The position numbers were made by a program, and so were the translations under genes. From Panulirus ornatus (Eukaryota > Arthropoda > Malacostraca > Decapoda > Palinuridae), in the NCBI RefSeq assembly GCF_036320965.1, contig NC_092241.1, positions 27,880,797 to 27,944,796 of the forward strand: a stretch of 64,000 bases of DNA, read 5' to 3'. Below are positions 1 to 9,368 of this stretch, piece by piece; within the stretch, counting starts at the first letter, position 1; each line of letters begins with the position of its first letter. The notes beneath the pieces are model-generated. The model did no database searches. It was not told where the DNA came from and saw only the letters and a list, made by a program, of their open reading frames with translations.

Positions 1-20
1 GTATTCTTTCTCCCCTATCC

Positions 21-22
<2 letters not shown>
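1..22 (-). mobile_element. Family A short retroelement, terminal fragment
   Basis: The first 22 bases match the distal end of the next copy (269-290) and, with one change, the end of the copy at 34605-34812. Only the end away from the poly(A)-like tail is inside the window. A (AT)n array follows directly, as it does after the next copy. Confidence 0.7.
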
Positions 23-66
<44 letters not shown>

Positions 67-67
67 C
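23..67. repeat. (AT)n microsatellite followed by T-run
   Basis: About 14 AT dinucleotides run directly into a ~14-base T tract. The T tract is the reverse complement of a poly(A) tail for the family A copy that begins at 68, so the array separates the distal end of one copy from the tail of the next. Confidence 0.9.
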
Positions 68-292
68 TTTCAAACTATTCGCCATTTCCCGCATTAGCGA
101 GGTAGCGTTAAAAACAGAGGACTGGGCCTTTGAGGGAATACCCTCACCTGGCCCAATTCTCTGTTCTTTCTTTTGGAAAATTAAAAAAAAAACGAGAGGG
201 GAGGATTTCCAGCCCCCCGCTCCCTCCCCTTTTAGTCGCCTTCTACGACACGCAGGGAATACGTGGGAAGTATTCTTTCTCCCCTATCCCCA
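68..292 (-). mobile_element. Family A short non-autonomous retroelement (SINE-like)
   Basis: This ~225-bp unit is repeated at 34605-34812. Shared landmarks in order are CCCGCRTTAGCGAGGTAGCG, AGAGGACTGRGCCTT, a GGCCC box, CCCCCGCTCCCTCCC, then TAGTCGCCTTCTACGACACG and the terminal GTATTCTTTCTCCC. The T-run at its left edge suggests a 3' A-tail on the minus strand. The ~40 bp nearest that tail resemble the 3' end of the RTE-like LINE at 53745-53790, so the element may be mobilised by that LINE. I see no pol III A/B boxes with confidence and no coding capacity. Confidence 0.7.
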
Positions 293-298
293 GGGAAA

Positions 299-299
<1 letters not shown>

Positions 300-350
<51 letters not shown>
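300..350. repeat. (TA)n microsatellite
   Basis: About 25 perfect TA units begin eight bases after the distal end of the family A copy. The array is translated as Tyr-Ile repeats in small spurious ORFs on both strands. Confidence 0.97.
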
Positions 351-352
<2 letters not shown>

Positions 353-2900
353 ATCCTAGCCTAAGCCAGGTAAGTAATGCATCAACCAAAGTGAAGGGAA
401 GGAAGAACACCTGGGCGGACTGTGGACCGACTGCCACCACCAGAATTCGAAATTATGCGGATCTGTAAAAGATCTGCTTTCAATCTTTTTTTGTGTGACT
501 GAACATCGTGTGGAACATACCTAAAAGGTTTCTCTACTGTACTTTGAAATCATAAATCATTATCAATGATGAATTCTGAACAGATAACGGAAGAGCAGGA
601 TATTTTCTCACTGAACTGAAAATTCGCAACGTTACGCTATAGGAAGTTTAGCTAGAAAATTCCGTTTTTCTGAAAATACCAACCGCTTCTGGAGATGCTT
701 ACGCCACCAGGAGACGTGGATATATCACTAGTTGGTAGAATGACGGTATACTCACCCTCTAGAGGCAGTGAGTGTCTGCAAAAAGCAACGGTGGATACGA
801 TACCAGATAGCAAACAGATGCGATGAGCTCACCTTCAGGAGATGATTAATGTGCCAGCAGCAGGGGTGGATACAGAACACGACTAAGACCTAAAGCGGTC
901 TGAACATAGAGAGGCAATAGATGAGAGTTTCAAGACTAAAGGCAGAACACAGAACAGACAGACAGACAGGAGTATCTTCGGGCAGGTTCCTCTCAAGAAC
1001 CTTCAGCTAGTCTGTCCAAGGAGGGTTTCCCCAAGGCGGCTGAAGTGGTCTTTCCCCCAGCACGTCAGTGTCACCGACTCATGGCCACTCTCTCGCCCTT
1101 GTGGTATGGCTCGGTTCCTGCCGCTGTCACTACTGGCCCTGCATCGAGTGCCCTTGGCCGCGTAACACTCCCTCCAGTATAATGTTTACCGTGGAGCACT
1201 ATACACTCGTCATCGCTCGCGTACAATAGATTCTAAAAGAATTCTCACTCACCGTTTGGTGAATTTTTCCATGATTGAATCAAACTACCGTCCGGTCAAC
1301 TCAGAGGCGATAAAATTGACACCGATACGATCTCTTTTGCCTCAGTAGAATGACCTACATTCTCATTGTCTCTGTTGCCTTTGGAATCACAAGACTATAA
1401 ACTTAGAAACAATTATCCCTCTTGCCCTTGCAACGCAGCGTACTTTCTGCCGCGTCTCTCCTCATTCGAATTTGTCACGTTCATTCTCTTTTGTCTTGGC
1501 CGTAGTGTATAACGACCATTGCTACATTTCACCTTTCTCCTTAGATGGTTTCCCTGTGGGTTAGCTTGACACTCTACCACCAAGTATACGTGTACTACTG
1601 AGATCATTTGTAGCGGGTCAAATGAGGTTTCATAAAGCAGCAAATGTTTCGTTCCAAGTTCATAATGTGAACAGAATAGGAGAAAGAAGCGTAATTACAG
1701 TCTGAGGTGCGAGACACAGCAGCGCGAGTATGGCACTGAAAATGTAGGAACTTTTGGCGAGCTCTTCCTCTCTAGTCAGTGGAGTTTCCTAAACAGGAAA
1801 TTTACGGTCGTTTTTCCCCCCCCCGCTTGCTGACAACGACACATTTATGCTGTTGAACAGCCATCGGCTTCCACCGCGAGTCATGTGTATTTCCAGGCTT
1901 AAAACTCATCCATAATGGGCGCTGAAGGTGCTGAGAGTGGTTGTGGCAGTCTGTCATGCACTCACACGTAAAATACTCCTAAAAAAAAGATAGGCTGAGT
2001 ACCAGGACAAATGATTGAATGTTATCGCATTCTAAGGAATAATTCTGGAGCTAATAAGATACGAAATTAAAGGATATTCTGTAATGGGAAGGGCCGAGAG
2101 GGATGTAGGTGGAAAGGAAAGAAAACGATACGAATATAAGTGGAGGCGAGTGGAGGGGAAAGAGGTGGGAAGATGAATGAAGAGGGGTGCAGGCAAAGAA
2201 CATGGCAAACGAAGGAAGGTAACATAGGGGGAAGGTGACATTCGGCTGCGGAAAATAACAGTAATATTCGTCTCACGTGTGTGACGTTTGGACATCTCTC
2301 GTGATAGCATCTCAGAAAGAGATGCAGTGGCATTGAGGCCAAAGTGAAATCTGCCATTCACAAGACCTAACATCCATAATCATTTTGTGAAAGTTGCGCC
2401 TTTATGCCTTTCAGAGAATTTTGTGAGGCCAGATTTACCAATATCTCGCCTTACATAAAATGTCTCCAAGATGCTGTAATTTTACGGTTGTCTCAATAAA
2501 AAAAAGACACGTAGAAGTAAATAAACAACAATCACCCTAGGAACATTACTCGTGGTTGTGTCTTAAGTGGCCTTACGACGCTGTTGGCCCGCCCACACAG
2601 CTATGAGACGAAGTCTCCCACGTAACCCGCTCATCTTAGTCAGCATCAGTGTCAGTGGGACTCTCTATACTTCTTTAAGACATCGTCAGCCACAGTGTAC
2701 TCAGAAGAGGTAGAGAGGCAGGACTGATGTTGCATAAGGGAACAGATGAAATTGTTCACATCAAACAGTGAGAAACAAAACGACAGCTGTCATCCTCAGT
2801 CAGTTTTCCTCTCTGCAAACATACATCCTCTTCAGAAGTGGAGGAACGGGCAAGCCTGGGCGAGAAACCTTAACCAGTCGACCCACAATGCAATATCTGA
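351..2900. other. Anonymous non-coding sequence
   Basis: No recognisable gene or RNA. Minor landmarks are a short (ACAG)n run near 953-970, a C-run at 1815-1823 and a purine-rich plus strand at about 2085-2240. The short ORFs here (at most 113 codons) have no recognisable domains and overlap one another on the same strand, as expected by chance. Confidence 0.6.
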
Positions 2901-2919
2901 CGTAACCAGATGCAGGCTG

Positions 2920-3100
2920 GATCTACTACCACCACCACCATGATCTGCATCATTACTATGACTATTGGTACACTCAACGCTTCTTCTACTACTAGAACTA
3001 TCTCTACCACCACCATTACCACTACAGCCACAAAAACAGAAGCCGCTAATAGGAGTACATCCGATATATCATCCTTCCTCACCACAACCTGAGTAACAGC
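2920..3100. repeat. Degenerate (ACC)n/(ATC)n tract
   Basis: A short CTACCACCACCACC run followed by imperfect ACT/ACC/ATC trinucleotides. It produces Thr-rich (plus) and Val-rich (minus) spurious ORFs. Confidence 0.7.
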
Positions 3101-3257
3101 TTCTACCCCCATCCTCAGCATCACCTTCGTCCTCACTGCCACACGGTCACTGACTGCAGAGTAGAGTAACAATCATCACCAGAGCAAAAAAAAAAGAAAA
3201 ACAACACCTACCGGAAAATGAGAGGGGTGAGGGTACTTATTTACTTACGAATATTTA

Positions 3258-3408
3258 CAGCGAGATTTTGCTAAAAGGCATGACTACCGCGTAGCACTCA
3301 CCGCAGGAAAATATATAGAATTGAGAAAAACGAGTCATGTGAGCTATATATTGTCAAGTCGCATATATGAGATGGAGAGAATTTGTTTGTGAGGTGAAAT
3401 TCAGCTGC
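3258..3408. repeat. Dispersed repeat family C, copy 1
   Basis: About 150 bp are recognisably repeated at 60421-60572. Shared blocks in order are GCGAGATTTT, a short GGCA box, CACTCACCGCAGGAAAAT (GCTTACCGCAAGAAAAT in copy 2), GAGTCRTGTGAG, TGAGATGGAGAGA and a terminal CAGCTG. There is no terminal inverted repeat, tail or long ORF. Its nature (old transposon or conserved element) is unknown. Confidence 0.6.
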
Positions 3409-3649
3409 TACGAGGACGTAAGGCAGAAAGGCAAGACAACTACCTGAGTTAGAGCCACTGAAGCACTGGCTCACTGCGCAGCCGTCACTAAGTCTCCCAA
3501 TACCTAGGAGGGAAGTACCTCTCTGGTCTGTGGCTGGTCACAACGTGAGGGAGAGGGAATACCAACGATGAACTTTTGTCATGGCAGCAGCGGAGTTATC
3601 CTGATGCGCTCAACGCACATCTTTCTGGATGAATAAGATTATTCATCTC

Positions 3650-5212
3650 AGCTGCCACCTGCATTACATAATTATAGATTCTTGGTTCATCTGGGGACTG
3701 ATTTCATTGAACCACATCTTAAGTATTCTACTTAATGTCATTTGTGGTCCTATGCATGTTTCTCATTTCTCCAGATAGTATACTGAACAGCTCTTCACGT
3801 TTTCTGGCCGGGCTTTCACGCACATTTGACTTATTTTTGGCATGTTCCAGGATATTCTTGAAGATATGATATTCTTGTATCTTCCTTGTTGACTGTCTTT
3901 AAGATTTAGCACATTTTCTTTTAAATCTTCAATTTGTTGTCATGCGTTGCGTTATCATATATCTTTCTCTTCGTCTTCCTAGGTGGTCAATATGTTCCAC
4001 CATCCCCTCGATTTTGCTGGTGAAGTGCTTCTGAAGTCTTTCTCTTTTGTTTGTTTCGTTGTGACCGTACAACACATCAGTAATCCATTTTCTTTCTTAT
4101 ACATACATCAATTTTTCTTATCAAGAGGTATCTATCTCTGTGGAGAAGGTTCCCAGAATCATACTAACACGTCACTGGACTCAGTACTGTTAGCTTCTCA
4201 ATATGTTGTCTAGAAAATTAGTTTTTTATTCATGATGACACTGAAATCTTTTACAGTCGTTTCACTTCTTATGACTTTCTCTGTTGCGTCCCTTTATAGC
4301 ACTAATAATGTAATCTTTACTAAATTCCCACGGGTTCACATTTGCCTATTTGTATTATCTGTCTAAACATATATTGCCTTACTTGTTGATCAGTTTCTGA
4401 TGCTGTTACTTCGCTTTTACTGGTCTCATCAGCAAAGATCCTGACTAGGCTCCCCTTTTGCTTCGTTGTCGATGTCTTATATCGTGTTTTTTTAATATCT
4501 TACAGAGTTTAGCACCATTCCCTGAGGTAACCTTGACAGGATATCTTCCTCCTCAGACTTGATTTAATCGCTACTATCTTGAACTTTCCGTCACTTTGAT
4601 CCATCCTACTCTTTCTGTTTTGTTATGCTAGTTTTTGGAGCATTCTGTGCTTTCCTTTGTCAATTGCGTCGCAGAGTCAAGGAAAACAGTGCCAATTTTT
4701 TTTCCTTGGACTAAGCTTTCATGCAAGTCGTTGTAATGAATTGATAACTGGCTTTGCATAGTTTTTTGGACACAAATCCATGTTATCCTTCTTTTATGTA
4801 GCTGTTTCTGATTATATGGTTTAACATATGTCCTTGTATCATTCTTTCAAGGATTTCAGTTACATAAGAAGTCAAGCTATCTGGTGTATAGCATTTTGTG
4901 CCTTGATGTATCATTGGCCAATTTGTGAATGTCAGCAATGTTGTTTTCATCCAGATTTTGCCTCACTGGTAACATAGTTTCGCCATTGCTGTTTCAATCT
5001 TCTTGAGGAATTTGGCAAACTTTCTATCTGGTCTTGAAGCCTCTATTTCATTTTTGCTTCTTTTGTTGCTATTCTTCTCTTCTTTTTCTATCACCTTCTT
5101 CCATTGATCCACAGTTTTCTGTCCCTTGATACTTTTCATTCTGCACTTGTTTTCATTCTGTACTTGTTTTCCTTTTCCCTGTAATCTGCTCAATGATTCT
5201 TTGGTCCAGATT
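3650..5212 (-). pseudogene. CR1-like LINE reverse transcriptase remnant
   Basis: Minus-strand translation in shifting frames gives RT landmarks in the correct order for CR1/Jockey-type non-LTR retrotransposons. These are SLTSYVTEILERMIQGHMLN and IKEG-stop-HGFVSK (fingers, near 4770-4900), FLDSATQLTK in place of the usual FLDFAKAFDK (near 4680), IFADET (4422-4439, replacing FADDT of the catalytic palm) and, further on, RERLQKHFTSKIEGMVEHID then RRRERYMI (near 3960-4040), typical of the C-terminal thumb. Numerous stops and frameshifts show that it is dead. The CAA Gln of the QHGF motif is now TAA, and one catalytic Asp is Glu. The endonuclease and ORF1 are not visible. The family call is by motif memory; the RT identity is much firmer than the clade. 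Confidence 0.7.
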
Positions 5213-5645
5213 ATTTATCATAGATGAAAAGATCTAGGCTGAATAGCAAATAATCCCGTCACAGGATTCAGATAGAAGCCTTATAGAGGACTATGTAAAG
5301 CTATGTGGGTAGCTGAATGACCAACTTAAAGGCGCTTCCGCAGTAGAAAGCTCTACATCAATGTGGAATGGAAGGAGGTCTACGAAAGCCCTAAAATGGC
5401 TAGAAATTGCCTAAGAAAATTACTAATAGTCCTTGACTCATGTACAGCTCATGGTCCTCATGACGTCTCTCAATATGTGGTGAAAAAACATGCATATAAA
5501 CTTCACAAGCCACCTGCAATACAGTTCATCATCTAACTGGAGGAAGGTATAACGCTAGTGGAGTGTAAAAGGCAAATTTTAGAAAAAATCCTTTCATGTT
5601 ATCAGTAACTGATGGATGTAATCAGGTAAACAGTAGCTTAGTAAT
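5213..5645. other. Anonymous sequence
   Basis: About 430 bp between two CR1-like fragments. No ORF, repeat or motif recognised. It could include undetectable CR1 sequence. Confidence 0.5.
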
Positions 5646-5718
5646 ATGAAATTCTCAAGAGGTGGGGACCCACGGGTGTAGAACTGCATCCCCGTCTTGT
5701 ACAAATAGGTAACCACAC
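5646..5718 (+). mobile_element. CR1-like LINE 3'-end fragment
   Basis: Reverse-complemented, this reads TTACCTATTTGTACAAG, then GTTCTACACCCGTGGGTCCC and CTCTTGAGAATTTC. The same signature occurs at 20818-20880 and 20964-21005 on the other strand next to a CR1-like RT. I interpret it as a detached 3' UTR end oriented on the plus strand, ending near 5718. Confidence 0.55.
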
Positions 5719-5757
5719 ATACAAACACGCACACGTAAAATATACAATAGTCGGTTT

Positions 5758-6055
5758 CAAAGAAATTTTGCAAACGTGCAATTTTCATTTTTTGCGCATT
5801 TCTTATGCTCGCAATTCTTCTTTATCAAAGGACTTTATGAACATACAACTTTTTTTTTTCGGTAACCTTTCTCGACACGGAGACCTTTCTTCAAGAAATC
5901 TCTGTAGAGACGTAATTTTCTCTCGAAGTAACTTTGCAGACCTGCAGTTTCTTTTCCAAGAACCTCTGTAGATACCCAGTCTTTTGTTCAAGATAATATC
6001 TGGACACGGAATCTCCTCTTCAATAATTTTTGGAAATACGTAATTCCATATACCT
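5758..6055. repeat. Decayed ~33-bp tandem repeat, about 9 units
   Basis: Units of 32-35 bp can be laid out, each ending in a T/C-rich block (TTCTTCA, TTTTCCA, GTTCA, CTCTTCA) and containing a TTTGYAGAYRYG-like core. Examples begin near 5878, 5898, 5931 and 5964. Unit-to-unit identity is low, so this is an old minisatellite. The 67- and 91-codon ORFs on the two strands are products of the periodicity. Confidence 0.6.
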
Positions 6056-6660
6056 AATGAATATTCACAGATGACCAATTTTGTCTTCTATTACTCTCAC
6101 CTTTCTTAAAAAGATTTCTTTCCGTTCTCTCGTTTCCCCAACATCTGATGGATCATTAAGCTAATTAGTATGCAGCCAGGGAATGGAGGTGCAAATGTAA
6201 CATTTACCACTTTGACGAAAGCCGACACTACATCAACCCCAAAGAATTACTTTTCAGTCCATTAATGCCATGTTTTTCCTCAGTTTTCTTTTGTATTTTC
6301 CCATCCATCCAACCGGATCATCTGGATTCCCACCTGTTTCCCTTAAACTCGAGGTCACAGACAATAGCGCTGCGCATTTCATTATATGCACCATTAAACG
6401 CAACACATACTTCTCGCATACATTTCCCACAGTTTATTTTCAATAGTATTTGAGGTCAGTTTCTGCTCAGCCTCAGAACTGGGCCAGCTGCTTCATGGGT
6501 GTGGATGAGGAGGTGAGAAACAGGTGTTGTGTGAACGACAGCTTCGATTCAAAATGGTGTCAAGCTCAAGGGCACAGAAACGCTCATCAACGTGTGTGAC
6601 GTCAGGGGTATATTCTTATTCTACCCTCAAGCCTCTCTGTGCGGGTGTTCCTAATGTCGA
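6056..6660. other. Anonymous sequence
   Basis: No gene, repeat or motif that I can support. Confidence 0.5.

Positions 6661-6663
<3 letters not shown>

Positions 6664-6728
<65 letters not shown>
6664..6728. repeat. (CT)n microsatellite
   Basis: About 32 near-perfect CT units, generating Ser-Leu (plus) and Arg-Glu (minus) spurious ORFs. Confidence 0.97.
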
Positions 6729-6731
<3 letters not shown>

Positions 6732-7810
6732 CCCCTTCCTTATCTTCGGTTCTTATTGCCTCTCTCAAAAACATGCTCAAACACAAGTCTAAATCAATAC
6801 CTATATATATATACATGCATTTATTTTTCTTTTCTTATATGCTGTTCATTTATTTCTTCCCATGTTTAGTCGTATATTTCCTTAAGATCCCTACTGCGCT
6901 ACGGCAAGTCAGGATGTACAAAGAAGAGATTTGTCCACTTCCCTTCTCTTAAAGAATCAGACCAATCACTTCCACCTGTAATTAGAAACCCAATAGCCTT
7001 TTCCTTTATCATAATCCATGTCTCTAATTCACAGACGTACAAAAGCTCTTTATCTTCCACCAAAGGTACTTAGATGTGCCTTCAAGTACACGATAAAACT
7101 TCTTCAGACATTCACGATCTGTATCATTTTATGTTGTACCTTTATAGGCAAAAGGAATCGTGAGACGTAAACTTAACTATACCAAATATATCTTTACTCA
7201 CTCTTCAGAAACAGGGAAGAGGTGGAAGATGAGATACCACCGCATTATCTACGGATCAGTAAGGTATGGCTGTAATGAATGATGATCAATCACGTCTTAC
7301 TGTATTAGTGAGCATCAGTCAGATACAACTTTAACCATGACTTCTTTATCATCTGTCTGTTCTCTACTGGCAAAAGTCACACGAGGTTGGAGGTCGATCT
7401 CCCACGACAGTTTTTACGTTCTGGGGTTAACTGGTAAAAATATAAGTATCAGAGAGAACAACAGTGAAAACAGAGACAACAGAAGACAAGGAAGAGAAGA
7501 AGAAAAATGGAGAGGAAAAGAAATATAAAAGAGAATTGGATGTGAAGATGGAAGGTGAGGAAAAGGGAGGAAGAGGTGAAGGCTAGTAGCACATTTAACT
7601 CATGGATAAACAAGTATTCTAATCATATCAATCATTAATAATAAGCCTGTTTAAGAATGACAATATATTCTGTACGTATTTCAACTTTTTTTTATCTAAC
7701 AGATTAGAGTACCCCCATGGCTGGGCTCAGGAGAGACCATGTATTACATTCATCCCTTCCTAATGAATTACCATGACAGTCTACTCTGCTTATACTACAA
7801 ACTGTGTCTT
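6729..7810. other. Anonymous sequence
   Basis: No recognisable gene. The plus strand is purine-rich at about 7450-7590. A short (TA) run lies near 6803. Confidence 0.5.
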
Positions 7811-7925
7811 GATAGTTATCTTCCTGCCAGCTGATGTGGTGGAGGATGTGCTGGGTGGAGAGGAGTCCTCTGCTTTATTACCTTGTCTCCATCTAGATGG
7901 AGTAAGGCTCGGGATTCTATCATTG
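7811..7925. repeat. Dispersed repeat family B, copy 1
   Basis: Shares CCTGCCRGCTGATGTG, a GGAGAGGAG-like box and CTTGTCTCCATCT in order and spacing with 34356-34513 and, more weakly, with 30685-30790. It lacks the 33-bp triplication seen in the 34-kb copy. Its nature is unknown; there is no coding potential. Confidence 0.55.
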
Positions 7926-7989
7926 TACTTGAGAAGAAAATTCTCCTCACAGAACATCAGCTCTTTTGCTGTCTGTCTTTCCCATTTTC

Positions 7990-9193
7990 AGCACTCTATT
8001 GACCCACAATAAAACCATAACCACCCATCGTCGTCACCACCACCACTGCCGACCTACAAATTCATCATCATGATCACTACACTGCCACTTTAACACACAC
8101 ACCACCAGCACGACCCTCACAATCAATATAGCTGACCACCAGAACAATGAAGACACTGAATATTCACTGCCCTTTGATCCCACGCTTTTCCTACACAGGC
8201 ACACACACAGAACAATACCATATCCACCTTACCACTATCACCATCATTATTACTGACCAAACGGCACTACAAAATTACCCCATCACAACTAACACAGCCA
8301 TAACTACTGACTACTACCACGGCAACTGACATAACATGACCATAACCTCACCATCACCACTAACATTGATGTATTCCAATAACCATAACCCCACCCCACC
8401 ATCACGCTCTCATAAACCTATTACCTGCCCTCTCCTTGACCTTGCACTCTCACTTATTCCACAGCCATCCAGTCATCTTACCTATACACATATAACATCA
8501 CTGGATAATTCATCCCTCACCCATAGTTTCCTTCCTAATCCACAATACAAAAAAAAATCCCCTCTATACCCCACTTATAAATCCCTTCGCTGACTTACCC
8601 AGTTAATTTCCTCACCACCTTAAACCACCAATCATTCACTGCGACTCATTCACTACGCACCTCATATTACCAAGCAGCTCTTCAATCCAACACACCACAA
8701 GTCGTTTACAGTCTCAAAGGCATAGTTGTCTCTTCACTGAACCCCAGCTGTGTCTTTTCCAGTCATCACATCGTCTCTTCATCACACAGCATATCAATCC
8801 CCTCAGCACTCAACATCACTAGCCTTTGGTTCATATATCAATTGCCTCGCCATCCTACATCAGTGGTGGCTATTCCACCCGCCCCACACACCTCCACAAG
8901 ATCCTATCTTGCTGAAATCGTTAATCGCCTCTCCAACTCACATTAACATTTCTCTCTCGAGTACACACCACAGTCACCTTCTCCAAATTCTTCTCTAGTC
9001 CATAGCATTAGAATCCTCTCTACCTGATACTGTCAATTCCATTACCATCCAAGCCACCAATCCCTCGCTGCCTTACATCACTTCACACCATTATTTCACA
9101 CTTTACCCCATGCCACAAGACAGATCTCCACCTCACATCACCAGTCTTATTCCCAGTCTAAAACCTTTATTTACATCTCCATACCATGTTAAC
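7990..9193. repeat. CA/ACC-rich strand-asymmetric tract
   Basis: The plus strand is strongly enriched in C and A with CACCAC, CATCAC and CTACCAC motifs and very little G over more than 1 kb. This suggests a decayed ACC/ATC trinucleotide or minisatellite field. Thr/Pro/His/Ser-rich ORFs here are compositional artefacts. Confidence 0.6.
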
Positions 9194-9368
9194 GGAGTCT
9201 TATCCGCTTCACACCACCAGGTTCCACTGCGCTCCATAACATCAGTTCCCTCCTAACTCCACAACACCAGTTCCATCTGTACTCCACGTCATAAGTTCAC
9301 TGTCCACCTCGTACACGCAATTTCCTCTCTACTCCACACCACCAGTTCCTTCTCCACCGAAAGGTACC
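9194..9368. repeat. 25-bp minisatellite, about 7 units
   Basis: AGTTCC-like unit starts fall at 9219, 9244, 9269, 9294, 9319 and 9344, exactly 25 bp apart, with one weaker unit before them. The consensus is roughly AGTTCC, a variable CTCYM block, then ACTCCACACCACC. Units differ by many substitutions but no indels. Confidence 0.75.

Noticed and set aside
130..468. ORFs containing long Tyr-Ile, Ser-Leu, Arg-Glu, Thr-His or Cys-Val alternations throughout the window
   Set aside because: They are direct translations of (TA)n, (CT)n, (GA)n and (CA)n microsatellites with short flanks, present in several frames on both strands.
2032..2373. 113- and 96-codon overlapping minus-strand ORFs
   Set aside because: Two frames open over the same purine-rich segment; no domain and no splice context.
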